Below are positions 9,914-24,900 of a stretch of DNA of 64,000 nucleotides, piece after piece. This stretch comes from Nepenthes gracilis (lineage: Eukaryota; Streptophyta; Magnoliopsida; Caryophyllales; Nepenthaceae), in the NCBI GenBank assembly GCA_033239525.1, contig BSYO01000009.1, positions 19,737,299-19,801,298 of the forward strand, given 5' to 3'. The notes below the pieces were generated by a model. It had not been told where the DNA came from and made no database searches. It saw nothing but the letters and a program-made list of their open reading frames with translations. Position numbers and translations under genes: made by a program. How positions within the stretch are numbered: position 1 is the first letter of the stretch; each line of letters begins with the position of its first letter.

Positions 9914-12900
9914 ATGATAACTGGAGGTAATCCCCAAGAAGATGGAGAGAAAAATCCAAAAAATGCTAGTAGATCATGGGGCACCACCATTTCTGGTCAA
10001 TCATTATCAACTAGTGGCAGTGTTGGATCCCCATCCAGTCGGAGTGAAGTGGGATTGGCAACACCAGCCAATGAGAGTACTTTTCGTAAATTAAGCCATC
10101 TTGAGATCCAGGGTGATGACACTGGGTCCCAAGGTGCCATTGTGTGAGTATTTTTTCCATCTTAAGTACCATTTCCAACCATATGATGCTGAACATTACA
10201 GGAGATTTTTCCATGCTTGAAATGTGTGCAAACTATAATTTTAATAATTTTTTATGTTTTGATTATTAGTTGTTGTAGCCAACTTTCTCTAGTTTAAGTT
10301 ATTACTGGTTGTTGTATATCTATTCAATTGTATTAAGGATAGCATTTTTCTCGTTTGCATTATCTTATTGTTTGATATCACTTGTCTTGGGATATGCTGT
10401 TTGCTTGCTCTTGTGGCCATAAATATCATACTGATTGTCCCACAGTAGCAGGAAGAAGAAGAGAGGTCAACGTGCAGCTGGTGGTGATAAAAGTGGAAGA
10501 GGGCTCCGGCAGTTTAGTATGAAAGGTAAATATTTTGCCTTAAATTTTTGGCACAAATCCATGTTCTGAAAACTACATCTTCTCTGTTGGTGGAATATTC
10601 ATGTTTGATGTTATTTAAATGGTTTTTTTTTTTTCTGTGGAATTCGAATGTAATTATTGGCTTCTATTGTTGCTGACATTATGTATGAAATCTATTCTCA
10701 TTATGTGCAGTTTGCGAGAAAGTGGAAAGCAAGGGAAGGACCACATACAATGAGGTCAGGTGGTTTCTTAAATTCATGCTTCTTTTATTCAGATTCCACT
10801 GGATTTGTCAATGAAATGGGATATATAGCTGGTAATTTTCATTGCTGCAGTAAGTTTTTGTTGGGCATTCTATTCATGTGCTTGTATCATTTTGAATTTC
10901 AATTTGCAGTAAGTCAATGGTGTACTCTGCTGTTTGATTGATCTCTTGGTATCAAAAGTGATTTTTTCTTAAAGAAGTTTCATTGGTGTGGGGACACTTC
11001 CCTTATTTTCATTGCTATATGTTCAACCAGCAAAAGAGACTAAAAAAAAGGGATGTTACTGAAGAAGTTCATTTGTAATGTGGTTATTTTTGTTGATTCA
11101 TGTATTTTTGCTAGCCATAGTTGCTCCCTTTGCATATGCCTCTATTCTGTTGATTTGCTGGTGAATCATGGATCCTTTTTACTCCCCTTATACAATAATA
11201 ACGAATTTCTTTAGGTACTTCTAAAAGGTTTTAACTACGGTAGAGGTAGAGCTACAAACTTTCAATATTGTAAAAAAATGTCCCTATTTTGGGATGTCTA
11301 ATTGGCAAGCTTGGATGTGATGCTAGAATATTTTGGCTTCATATAATTAATCTTTTTCGTTAATCAATTACTACACTAAATCAAATGAGTTAGATTTGGG
11401 TTGGCCTTTGCGGCATGTTTTACTTTTTTAATGAGCAAGTGGGCTAATCAAGCTCGGCATGTAACATATAGAATGAAATATTTGCCAATATCCAATGTAT
11501 AGACCAATATTATATAGTAGTATCAGCCTCTTGATACCGATATTTTTCGATATTGTAACAAAATTACGATATTTAAAATATTAACTGATATTTTTTTATA
11601 TGTTATGATTTACAAACAAATTTTCTTTTCACTATGTCAAATAATAAGATATATTATCCAATTTGTCAGATACTGATATGACTATGCCCGATACCAATGT
11701 TGATATTTACAATCCATAATATGACTGCATTGTTGTCTAGGTAATGTAACAAGGATTAAAATATCAATATTAGTATTGGTCGTAATTATTATTGGTATCG
11801 GTTATTTTGGGTGATATATGTTGGCATTGGTTATTGTGGATATATTTTTTTCTCATAACCTCATCAAAAGTAAGTCTGATACTAAAATTTGACTATCTTT
11901 TTTTACGACAGTTTCATATTTAAAGAGTTTTAATCAATTTATTAACATCGAATATAATAGCTTCTAGATCCTTGAAAGAATACTTCGATCTTAGAATACG
12001 TACAACACAATGACAAAATTGAGAATTTTGAATAATTTTCCCATCTGATGTCTTACCTTAATCTTTTATGCAAGTATAATTGAATCTTCTACTAAATCTT
12101 AATATAATACATAATACTATGGAAGACGTGCTTATATTCCTCTTTGTATAATCACTGAGCTTGCGGTGAATATCTCAATACCCCCTGCACACCTTCCTAA
12201 CCCAACCTAGTTTCCGCTTTGGACTTGTTACCCAAGTCATGGGCTTTTCTCCATATCTGTCCACCTCCAGCCATTTATAATTTCCTTTTAATACTGTGAG
12301 GCTCACGGTTTCCATCCACATTCCCTAAATCAATGACAACTCCAGTTTGACCTTCTCATTTGATATTTTTTGGAGAGAGATTCACATTGCTAAGGGCCTT
12401 TGGCCTATCAGCTTTGTGTGAGGTTGGATTGATATTGGGTCTGAGTTTGTGGGAGGGAAAAAAATAGAAAGAGTAGAGATACAAATCTTTTGGAACAATG
12501 TGTGGAATTGTACAAGTTGCAGACTTGACACTCTTCAGGTTAAGCAATCATCAATAATTCACAATGTACAAGGATCAAAGTAACTCTCCTACAGCTTCAA
12601 CTCTTTCCATGTAAATCCAATTGTTTTCTTTTTCAACCTGAAAGCTTCCTTTTGACCTTCAGCCTCTTTAACGTATCACATGTGGGCTTATTCTTTAACT
12701 TGGGGGCTGTGACATATTATGAGACTTAATTAATCCAACCATATTTCTAGGACTTGGCAAACTTTGGCTTCTGGATAAGATCATCCCTTCGAAAACGCAC
12801 AAACTTATTTCAGTTTTGAATTCATTATCTGAATTATCAAGTCCAATTCATTATCTCAATTATCAAGTCCAATTTTTTTGAACTTGTGGTCTCACTGCCA

Positions 12901-15900
12901 TTCATGAGCATTCCGGCTGTCTTTTGCCACTATGATATTTTAGTTTACACCAAGTTTTCCAACCACTTAAAGAGTCAACCTACTTCCTTTCTTTTTTCAA
13001 TGATCTATTATTCAATTTAAATTGGTCAATTGTCTGTCCAATCATATTTGGTTAATGGTTATTGAATCACAGTAAGCATGGTTTCTTTCTCCATTTATCC
13101 CTTTCTTCCAAGAGTTTATCCTTGTTAAAGAGATCTCAAATCATATTGCCTGTCTTCTTTATGAAAGCAGATGGGAGTCGATTGAGCATTATTGTCAGAA
13201 TTTATGAACTTAGCTCTCTTGATGCTTCATTTAACAACACAAGGATGGTATTTTTCTCGGAATGTACAAAGATAAAGCCTTCCGATCTCTAGCAAAATTT
13301 CCTTTTATTTCCTGCCATGTGATTCTTGTTTTTGGTTCTTATGTATTTTATATGCCATTGAATCTTCTTCTTACTTGGGCTTTCAGTTGTACTTGTACCA
13401 CTTCTCAGATTATCCATTATGTTTTCTTGTATCCCTTTTTATCATCTTCTCTATGCACATTCTGCTTATTGCATTCTTTTAATTTCTCCCTTTGAGCCTA
13501 GTACCTGGGCTTACAATTCCTATTTCCCTTGCTCAATTTGAAGGGCATCCAACTTTCTCAAGTGCATCTATACTGTTTGTCCTCTGCAAAGTAGTATATA
13601 TTATGACTTCTTGGGTGATATCACTTTGTTGCAAAATTATTGGACCTTCTCATATTCATCAGAATTGATTTATGACACAGCCTTGGCAAACTTCCACTGG
13701 CAAAATAGCCATTATTATCTCTTCTAGACAAAAAATATCATTTTCTAAGCGGTCATACTGCTAGAGGATATCTGCTAGATGCTTCTTTGTATTCTCCAGA
13801 TTAGAACAATGTATTTCTATCCTCTAGATTCTCTGCAACTCTTAGATATTCGTCCTGATTACAATGTGGTTTCTGAACCTCGACTTGCTTAATAAGTATC
13901 TCTATCTTTAGAAAAATGATTTTCTTGAGGCAGGCATTAAATCACCAGTGTGACAGATGTTTTGGATGAGAGTCTCATTTAATATTCCAACTACTAGTTC
14001 CTCATCAAGTCTCTTTCTTGATAAAAAAAATGCCTTCCATGAGGCAGGCATCACATCATCAGAGTGACAACCTATGAGCGAGTCACTGTATACTACTACT
14101 ATAGGCTTCCGCTATTAAGGTTTTATTTTAGTCGTAGTGTTTATTTCTAAACCTTCCTGAAACCTACAGTTTGGGGCCCTTATACACTGGGTATCTTTTC
14201 CTGAAGTTGACAATTGTGAAAACCTAGCATGCAACTCATTCACATTATATAGGTCATTTTCTGCTTAGTTTGTTATATGAGTTGTGATGACACATTTATT
14301 GGAAAATCTTTGGCCCATATGATCACCCCCCAAAAGATACTCAAAATTAGATTTGGTGCATTGACTATGAGTCTATAACAGGTGCGTGTTAGATATGTCA
14401 AAATAAGTTGTGGTCTTGCTTGTGTGGGTGGCCTAAGCATTAAACAACATTTATGTTTCTTGTATTTAAGTTCAAATAAACAAAAAAATTACAAACTTTT
14501 TATTTAATAACAATGTTTGATACCAATTCTAACCTTTTTTTTGTTCTTCAAATAAACAGGTATTGTCTGCAAAAAAAAAAATTTTTGTTTCTAAAAAAAA
14601 ATTCCAAACACAGAGGCCAATAGGGGTGATGAATGTTGGAAGTCATTTTTTTAAAAAAATATTTAATTTCTGGCCTTTAATTAAAAATGGAGAACCCAAT
14701 CATGTAAGCAACCATTTTTCTTTTTGAGAAATCGTGGAACTTGGTGTGACTATCATGGCAGATATCATTCTTTCCATCGTTTTCTATCGTCTCCTTTACC
14801 ATTCATCATGTTTCAAACTTACTTTTCCTCTTATTTGGAGTCCCTGCACATCCATTGGAGCGACCATCCATGAAAAATGGTCTATGAAATAGAAAGTAAA
14901 CACCACTATTTCCGTGGAAATTATGGAGTTGTCTACATACATGAGTAATGCACTATTACTACAGAAATGACTAGTTGGACAGGTGTATATCTCTCACTCT
15001 CAATACCACAAGCATTCTCTTGCGATGTCAAAGGTTTCATATGTAGAGAAACAATGAGGGACTTTACGTCATAGGAATTTGGTGTGGCATCTATAAAACT
15101 TTGAATGATAAGAGAAGCTTTCTCGGAAACCTGATTGACTTTTAAGTCCTTTGTTCTCAATGTTAAGGACCGTTCTCGTTTTTCAGTTCTGTTAATTTTT
15201 CGGGGAAGAAAAAACCAATCACTATGCTGGTAAGTATTAAAGATGCTGCTAGAATGATGGTATTGGACCTGAAACTCCAGTGGGATGGCTAGTAACCCAA
15301 GGGAACGGAAGAACTGGACACAATTGTACCAAACATTTTTTGTTTAAATATTGACATAACACTAAACAAAATAAAACCAAACAAGACTCAAAAACATCAA
15401 CAAAAACAAAAACAAAAAATTTTACCAAATGGGTACTAAATAATCCATGGCAACCCATGACTCCATCTGATATTTCCGCTTGTAGGCATGACTCTTTTGT
15501 TGCGTGTATATGCTGAAAATATAACAACTGAAAGTACTTTCCAGGTGGCAGATGAGCTTGTCGCTGAATTTGCAGATCCTGGCAATAGTCTTACCTCACC
15601 AGACCAGGTATGGTTATGTCATCCTTTAACTATATCCCAAATGGAGGTTTTGGTTGATTAATGTAAAACAAATGTAGTTCAGTTGTTTCTCTCTTGTTTT
15701 TGTTTTTGTTTTTTGGGTCCATTGGGAGGTCCGTTGGGCCTTGAGCTTCGTATTTGGGGGAAGAGGGAGATAGCCCTCCCCAACCTTTATGTAGATGGGA
15801 TTTAATCCTAGGTTTCTTGGAAGGACTCCAGAAGACTTTTATGAGATAAGCTAGCAGCTTTCCATGTTTATTTTTTTTGCAGCAACAATATGAGGAGAAG

Positions 15901-18900
15901 AATATAAGGCGAAGAGTGTATGATGCCCTAAATGTTCTAATGGCAATGGATATCATATCCAAGGATAAAAAAGAAATACAGTGGAAAGGTCTTCCTAGGA
16001 CTAGCCCAAGTGATATAGAAGAATTGAAGGTATGAATTTGTCTTCTTCTGCAAGTTCAGTTATTATGCATTGTTGGGTGGCAAACCGATTTACCTGGTTA
16101 TTCATAAGTATGGTAATTGCAGGCGGAGCGTATTGGACTGAGAAATAGGATAGAGAAGAGGACTGCGTACTTGCAGGAATTGGAGGAACAAGTAAATACT
16201 GATGTATTCTGCATTTATTTGTGTTACCATGGAACATGAGATAAGAGAATCTTGAATTATTCTTGTAATTGTCTTATGACCAGTAATTATTCACTAACTT
16301 CTAGTGGACCTCCTTGCAGTACATAGGATATCATAAATACTGATATATTCTACATTTATTTTTGTTACCATGGAACATGAGATAAGAGAATCTAGAATTA
16401 TTGTTCTAATTGTCTTATGACCAGTGATTATTTGCTAACTTTTATTTGGCCTCCTTGAAGTACATAGGATATCATAACCTGATACAACGGAATCAACAAT
16501 TATATGGCTCTGGAAATGGTCCTAGTGGCGGCGTGGCTTTGCCTTTTATTCTCATTCAGGTAGTAGTTTGTGGCAATTCATTTTTTTAATTTCAATTGGG
16601 CCTCCTAAACTGCATGCGACGACTATAGCCTTAAAAGATTGAGAAAAAAGTGGAAACATCAGTAGTAACGTAGTAGTAGGACCTATATATTTGAGAAATG
16701 ACAATTGAGATGGTTTGTCCAGGGCAGCCACTGTTTTTTTCCTTTATCGTATTCAACACCAGGTTGGTTTATCGGAGATAATATTGCCTTTTAATTTTCT
16801 TGGTACCTTTGTCACAAGTGTTTGCTATGCAAATACAGGTTCTGAACAATTTCAAGCACATGGGGGCTGGGCTGACTATGTAGAACTTTTCTGTGATACT
16901 CTGATATTTCCTAGTACTTCTAGGATGCACATTATGTATTGCTTTTAGGAACTATTTAGAGACTAATCTTTACTAGACAACTAATCTATGTAACCTCCAA
17001 GCTCTTTGTTTTTTCAATTCCATTGTATTTTCTAACTCACTATAGAATCCATATCTCTCACTTTCATAATCTACACTTCCATTTATACAGATCAAATGAA
17101 TTCCAGATTACTACAAAGACTTCATTCACTCACCCAATTGACATATCTTCTGTATAAAATCCAATAAAGAGCTCCGCTCCCCAGTCATTTAAAATTGTTG
17201 ATACGTTCCCATCCTTGTACAAAATATACTTCTATACCAAACAAACTTCACCTTTCATAAATATGTATGAATGTTTTATTTTCACTTGCTGGTTTTGCTC
17301 TTATTGCCTCAGTTGAACCCTTATTTCAGAGCATTTTATTGTTAAGCTAGAACACTTATTCTGAAATCTGCTTTCATTTGTTTGGCATGCCCATCCAATG
17401 GCTCTCTCAATTGCTACTGTCCAGATTGTACACTGAAATGTTGTTTCAAGACTATTGTCAAGACTATGCCTCTTTTTGTAAGAGCTTTGCAATAGTTCCT
17501 TGTTTTCCTTGCTGATATTTCATCGTAGCTATTAAGAGTATTAAGCAACTTTTGGATATTCACCTGATGGTTTAAGCTTTTATGCTTTTTGGTTTCTTAA
17601 AATGTTATAGGACTCTTGTCGTATGAATGGTCATGTATTCAATTCTTGAACCACCCCCTATTTTTCATAATTATTTTATGGCGCATGGTATGGATTGGGC
17701 ATGTGCTTAATTTACCCTTCAAGCCCAAAAGGAAATTTGCATGAGGAGAGTTTTGAAAGTATAAAATCGTTATTGGGCCTTTACCTAATGGCTTAAACAA
17801 TTAGGTATATTGGTTTCTGGATATGATATCGGATTAGAAGTTAAGCACATTTCATATGATAGGAATTGTTGGTGTATTAGGTGCTGCTATGCTATTACGA
17901 TAGGTGTCAAGTGAAAGTGTAGTCAAGAACTAATCTATTTGAATTCAGGGTTTACCATGTAAGACTTATTTGATCTTATGTGATTTATGTAGAAAATATG
18001 AAAAAGGTTAATATCAGGAAGATAATATAACCATTTTTGTACTTCTACGTTAAAGTGAAATAAACCTAGAACTGAACAAATATCAGCAGAAATGAAATCC
18101 CTAATGTGCTTAGCACTGAATAAATAATCAACATTACTACGTCACTGTGAATGGTAACATATATGAGAACATAGAGGAGGTATAGGATGGGTAGTTGGTC
18201 ACATCTAGTATATGGATTGGACATGGATATTAGTTGGAGTTGACGGCTCTCTTAGGTATGTTGGGAGGGTAGGCCCTGGTGGGAAAGTTATATATACTTC
18301 CATATTGGGTCTCAACTATTGGAAAAGTGGTCATACCTTCTTGAGGAACTTTCTGTTAAATGTAGCATAGTTCTAAATCCGCAAAAAGTTACATGGCATA
18401 GTTTTGGTTATTTTGTTATTAGTTTACTCAAATGTTGCTGAAAACCCCTGTTAATTAGAAATTGCGATTCCCCTACATTCTCTGATTATTCCATACAAGT
18501 AATTTAGCTAACCCATTTACAGCAATATTGAGACAAGTATTCTGGTACACCTTTATAGCTCTCTCTCTATCTAACATACTCCCTTTAACACGAAGCAAAA
18601 ACAAATTCTGTGGTGGCATTGGCATAAACAATAAGTGATAATAAGTAATTGAATGTTCAAATTGGAATTTGAATAACTTGGACCTGGCCTTCTTTTCGCT
18701 TTATTATGAAATAATGGGTAAATTTTGAATAATTGTCAATGGTTGGAAATCCATCGGAAATTTTTTTTTAAAAAAAATACACCTGCCTGGTGGAATGGGG
18801 AGAAATTGGTACAAGATTTGAATTTTCTACTCCAATGAAAATTCAAAATAGCTTCCTTCATTATTGACCAAGTGATACTGAGTTCAATTTTAAACATCCC

Positions 18901-21900
18901 ATTTTTTAATATAATGATTCCTAAACACATGGCATGGAGTGTGCTCGTATATAATCCACTCTTGAAACCCAAAGGGGCATTTGTGTAAAGGGGTTTGTTG
19001 CAGTATAAAATCGTTTTATATTCTTTACCTAATGGATTAATATCGTAGGTCTGTTGATTTCTTGAAGGACATAACAACTTCTTACTCACATTGTTTTCTC
19101 GTGGTGTTATCTATGGATACCATTTGCAGGACATTTATTTTTTCAAATCGCCACTAGCATGGTCATATGCTTCCTATTAGGAGAGCAATTCTGAGTTTCC
19201 ACACCATGTAGCATTTTCCTTTGCTACTTGCAAGTCCAGCTTCATCACAACTTAAAGATCTTTGTTCTATCCTTAAGCATCTTCTGTAGCCCACTAATGA
19301 TAGATACAATATATGTATCTTACCATCTACATGCACATGTAAGGCTTGTTTTGTTGGACAACATATCAACCCAAACATCTAAGCTATTAGGTTCTGGTCA
19401 GTTTCTTTTAATTTCCAAAGTGGGATATCCTGACTCGCATGTTCTGACAATCACCCCATCAAGTGTGAGTCATATCAAATGGTCCCCTTGAACACAAACT
19501 GCATAGCATCACACAACCACCATAATAATGCTTTTATGCATGGAGGTGTCTGCCAATTCAAGAATTTTACTCTCACTCATGCTTGTGCCCAACTGAACAT
19601 TCAGATTTGGCACGACTTATTGGGATCAGAAGAGGCTGATGAGATAGTCGCATTACCTCTACCTTTATGTACTCATAAGTCTTACTTGCGTGTGACACTA
19701 TCTCAGCCCAAAAGCCTAAGATATTAGGGAATGAGCTCACACACGCTTACAATGAACTACTTTTTCAGTTAATTCTCCAATAGTGGATTTCCTAACTTAC
19801 ACATAGATGTGTCATGTGAAGCAATTATTCTTTGTGTTTTTTTGGCTTAATTTGAAGTCATTATCTCCATGATGTCTTTTTCAGCCTAACTTTGTTTCAT
19901 TAGGTATCAGGAGACAGGATCCTTTCCACCCTGGGTGTACATATCGTTTGCCTGGCTCTAGTACAGCCCTATATCTTTTATGTGTTTCCAATATATCTTC
20001 CTGGATAGCGACTTTGATTTAATGTCGCCAGTGCTCTTTAAAATTGTCTCTAATACTTAATTAGACTTTAATGGTGGCTCTACTACATAGATTTGGTTTT
20101 TGTTCAAAAGTTACCATGGGTAATGCATGACGGTCTTTAGTGCATCAATACAAACCTCACATCATGTTAATTTGTTATCAAAGCCCATGGTGGTCTGGGA
20201 CTTGTGGCCTTAAGGTTGCATGCTTCCCGAAAGAATTTTAGAATGTGGAGAAACTTTTCTTGATAGTCTAATATTTTCTTAATTGATACTTCATCTCCTT
20301 TACAATTCTAAACTCATAAAATATATCTTCCAATGCAGAACTAAAGGACTTCCTACACTCACCTAACACATGATGAAATATTAAATTGTACTCCAAAAAT
20401 TATCCCCGTGATTTAGAATTAATGTACGCTATTTAAGGATAGCAAGCCTAAAACTCTCCATAACTTCTGTGCTTTTCTTCCTATCTTGACTTGCACATAG
20501 AAGGATGCACCTGAAAGCACGCTGCATGTGGAAATAGAGGCAAAAGTGCCCAACAAATAGGATGTCTTCATCCATCTTCTAGACACTAGAAGAGATGCTG
20601 TAGATACCCCAAATGATCCTGACCAAGTGTTCCAAAAATTAGATAGTTGTCTGCAGATAGCAAGTGAGTGACAATGTGCTGCTGGCTACTGCCCATTCTC
20701 TTAGCCCACCATAAATCTCTCAGCAGATAGGGATGGCAACGGGGTGGTGTGGATGGTTTTCGCAATTCCACTGGTCACTACCATTCCTGAGCCATCGTAT
20801 CCTTGTATGCCCCAGTCTGGTCCCGATATGTCCTATCAAATTGTTTTTCATGCTACATTTATTCACACCATCCCCCTTCCTTGCCCGGACATCCTAAATC
20901 CATACTCAACCCATTCCTTCTCACAGCAACAAAAATAACTGCCATCCCTGAGACTTCGTATCCCGCATGCCACAACTCTACCAGAAATGCCCTGTCAAAT
21001 TGTTATTCTCATTATGTTCATTCACATGCATCTTTGAAAGTACAAATTTGAAACTCCTAGGCTAAGTGAAAAACCAAATATGGAAAGTGACAGGAACAAG
21101 AGAAACATAAATTTGGAGAGAGTAAAAAAACTAGTAACACACTAAAAGCTTGACATTCAAGCTGATTTATTGTACCACAGTACCACTCCACTAAAGAGGA
21201 ATTAAATGAACAGAAAAAATGTAAACTTCAACCCAAATTTCAAATGACAAAATATAGCTTAAATGATGGCACTATGAAATATCATTAGGAGGGAAGAGCT
21301 TTGCCATTGAGAGAGGAAGACATCTCAATCAGCAACTTAGTTCTTACACTTTAAACTGTTTTTCTGAAGATCAAAATCGTAAGCATCTTCTTAATTCTGG
21401 GAGAGCATTGTTTATGATTCCTAGAAGACAATGGTTTTCATATTTCATGGACATATATGAAATATTATGAAAGCTATGGGAATTTAGTAAGTCAATTGGG
21501 GCCGGGCATTAGGGTCAGGGTGCCTGGTTGTGGAGCTGGGCAGAGCAATGTCATTCATTGTCAAACAAAGTCAAAATGCTCTGTGAAACTAGCTTTGACC
21601 CCACTTGCCCTATTCAGTGCAGATCAGTTCAGTGCACCATGGTGCGATCAAATTGCCATCTCTGTCAGCAAGCAAAGTTTGCAAGGATTTTGGTTTGTTA
21701 CCCAGTTAAGGCTTATATCACCATCTGAAAAGCATAGCGTAAACTTCAGAGTTCATCTCCTGGGTGTGACCCCCTTGAATTTACAAACCTTCTGACTTGA
21801 GATTGACGTCAATGTAAAAATAGGATATTGAAGTGCAGAGGCAGAGGTAAAGCTGCTTCCTCATCGTGAAACCCATCCTTTCTAATGAATAGATAAAGAA

Positions 21901-24900
21901 AATCTCTGAAACACGTTCATAAGGCTTATACATGCCACAAATTAACCCAAGATACCTTTTGATAATTATTAAGTAATATGATAGTTTAAGATTTAATTTA
22001 TTATTTTTCTTTTTTCTTAGATTATATAGAGATATTTAAACTAATATATGGATTAATTATATGTAGAATATCATTGTAATGCATTCCTTATTTAGGTTTC
22101 TATAATTTATAAATTCAAAATTTTTAATTATTTATGAACAACTAATTTAATTTAATATAATCTCTATTTTTAATATGGTATTAGAGACTTTTTTTTTTTG
22201 TTTGATCCATTACATACAAGAGTTTCTTGTTGCATGTGGGTAGCTACTGTTGCCGGTTAGATCTCACTCCAATTTCCTTTGTTTTGTGTGCCTTATTTCT
22301 AATTTCTATTTGTGCTTCTTATTTCCCATGTTTGCATGAGGACTTCATATATTATGAGGACTTCTCATGAGGTAAATTGAACGAGTGCATGTACAGTAAC
22401 ATGAACAATATCTGTTAATAGTGTTATAGACTGTGCTTGCAAAAAAAGTTCGCACAACCTCTGTGAGCATGCTACTGCAATCTGTTTTGCTTTGTTTCCA
22501 TGGTGCAGTGGATTTTGTGATTAGTTTTAAGATACTCCACTCACTAGTTTTCATATTTGTTTGTTACAGCTGCGGGAGATTGGCACACTAATTTTTGCGT
22601 TTGTTTGATAGTGTGAGGTTCTGATTTTTGTACAGACGGTTATGGATGTTCCTCAAATCCAGCATACTTGAGTTTTGAACTATGTTTATGGGCAGTTCTA
22701 ATATTCCTTAAAGAGAGGAGATTGTTGAGAACAGACATTTTGCTTGATGGGTTGTGAATTAATTTCCAAACTCATCTCAAGTTTGAGGGAATGTTGAATA
22801 ACATTGTGTTTGTCGATTTGTTTAAATTATTTCATGATTCTTCCTAGATTATATCCAGATATTTAGAATAATATTTAGATTAATTTTAGGTAATATATCC
22901 TTGGGATGATTTCTTTATTTAGGTTTCTGTAACCTATAAATTCAGGTCTTATGCCTAGCTATAAAAATTAATTCCATCCACTATGATTAGCTTTATTTTT
23001 AACAGCTATTTTACTTGGTTTTGGTTTGGGAAAAGGAGGTTTACTTTCCATTTCATCTCTTCTGTTCATCAAAGAATCTTCTTTTATGCCAGAAAGATGG
23101 ATAACGGCAGACATGATCGATGGAGGAAATTTGACAAAGGCACAAAGCTGTTTGTTGGGAAGAATTTTTGAAAAAATGCTTATTGATGGGATTAGGAGAG
23201 TTGTTTTGGGCTGCCTCTCTTGTTTTCTTTAGGTGCCAAATATCTGTCACAACTTGTGTCTTCCCTTCATGAACTCGTTTGTTGGGAACACAGCAAATAA
23301 TATGTTTGTATATTCTTAATACACATTTCGAGTCCCCATCAACTTCAAATTTAAATGGTAGCAAGAGCTTCCTTTAAGATTTGGCTGCCTTGATTTTATT
23401 TTTTCTAGATTTAGCTTCCTCTAACATGGGCTGAAGACATGCAGTGAGAGCAAAAGTTAATTTGATTTTCCATTTCATTTTAACGTGAAATGTAGGGAGA
23501 TTGGAGTCAATGATGTACGATTCAATAAGATTCACCTTAATCATGGATGGAACATCCTCTGTTAGGATTTAGAAGGTGATGGGTGGCATGGATTTTTTCC
23601 ACTTTGTGATCGTATTGTATATATGCATCTGAGAATCTGGAAATTTGAAGCACATAACCTCCTTTTTTTATTTAAAAAGGTTAATATATAGCCTGTTAGG
23701 GATAACTCATGAACCAACGGGTACCTTGTAGAAATTCATATGCTTAGTTTAAGCTGGAGTGCCGATTTTGTGCAGGGCTTTCTCCTATATCATGTGTTTT
23801 CTTGAAGTTTATGTTGCTTCGTGTGTAACACTTTCATGATTAACTACTATTACTATCCTTAGTTTTATTCCCAAAGCTTCTTCTCTATGGCAAGTATTGC
23901 ATCTTGCTTGTGATTGTAGGCTTTTTGAGATGCTTTGTACTCGTTCGATGTGAGCACTAATTGCCTCTTAAACTGTAGACAAGGCCACATGCAACGGTTG
24001 AGGTGGAAATATCAGAAGATATGCAGCATGTGCATTTTGATTTCAATAGGTGAGTGGTCCTTTCACTGTCCTTCCACATGCAACTTCCAGATACCAGTTT
24101 AATGCATTAACTAATGACAGCCTTTGGTTACCAGAAGGATGAGTCCTTTTCTTTGTCCTCTAAAAATTTACAGCTACAAAGATGCTTAGATAAAAAATGA
24201 CCCTGTTCAAGTCTTGGGCTGGTTGTTGTAAAATTGGAGCAATTAAGATATCGACTTGCTCAAGTCACAAATTGTGCAAACATCTATTAGTTTGTTTGAC
24301 CATCTGGAACTTTTATTTACTTATTTATTTCTTTTTTTTTTTCTGATATTTTTTTATAGTTCTTTGAATCACATTTGTTGGTTGAGAATTTATGAGGAGT
24401 TATTGATAATGGCTTTGTCAGGTCTCCAGAGCCTACAAAACTATAAGTGTATGTTTGGTTGTAGGAATTGGGGGGGAAAATAATTTCTATTCCCACGGGA
24501 ATAGAAATTCCTCCGTTTGGTTAGCCTACGGATGGAAATTGTTATTCCCACAAATGTGGGAATAACAATTCCCATATATATTATTATTATTATTATTATT
24601 ATAAATATTATTGTTATTATTAATTATTAGGTATTATTTATTTATTTTTATTATTATTAGATATTATTATTACATATTATTATTATTATTATTAGGTATT
24701 ATTATTACATATTATTATTATTATATTTATTATTATTATTTATAAGGTATTATTATTATTATTATTATTCCCACCTTATTCTTCATACTATTCTACAAAC
24801 CAAATAATGGAATACTAATTCCTACCTTATTCTATTTCAATAACCAAACATAAGAATAACAATTCTAACTCTATTCTCATCCTTTTCTATTCCCTGGAAT

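Larger units (their letters stand above)
21960..23004 (+). mobile_element. Internally deleted Copia-type LTR element in DP intron 7
   Basis: A 1045-bp element is made of a 5' LTR (21960-22175), a tRNA-iMet-type primer site (22176-22188), about 600 bp of non-coding interior, a polypurine tract (about 22779-22790) and a 3' LTR (22792-23004). It has no gag or pol, so it is a TRIM- or LARD-like derivative. No clear target duplication remains (CCTTT before, GCTAT after), which fits old age. It lies in sense orientation within the DP intron. Confidence 0.65.
16560..23978 (+). other. DP intron 7 (7.4 kb) with transposon relics
   Basis: This is the largest intron, from donor GTAGTA at 16560 to acceptor CTGTAG ending 23978. 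It contains fragments of a common plant repeat (17560-19732), a GGGATGGCAACGGGG-type repeat (about 20727-21050) and a deleted Copia-type element (21960-23004). The 112-codon frame at 21457-21795 has no recognisable motif. Confidence 0.7.

Noticed and set aside
11500..11850. Reiterated GATACCGATATT-type words
   Set aside because: They are irregular in spacing and sequence; neither a clear tandem array nor a CRISPR.
21457..21795. A 112-codon frame in DP intron 7
   Set aside because: It contains no recognisable domain and lies within an intron between repeats; not supported as a gene.
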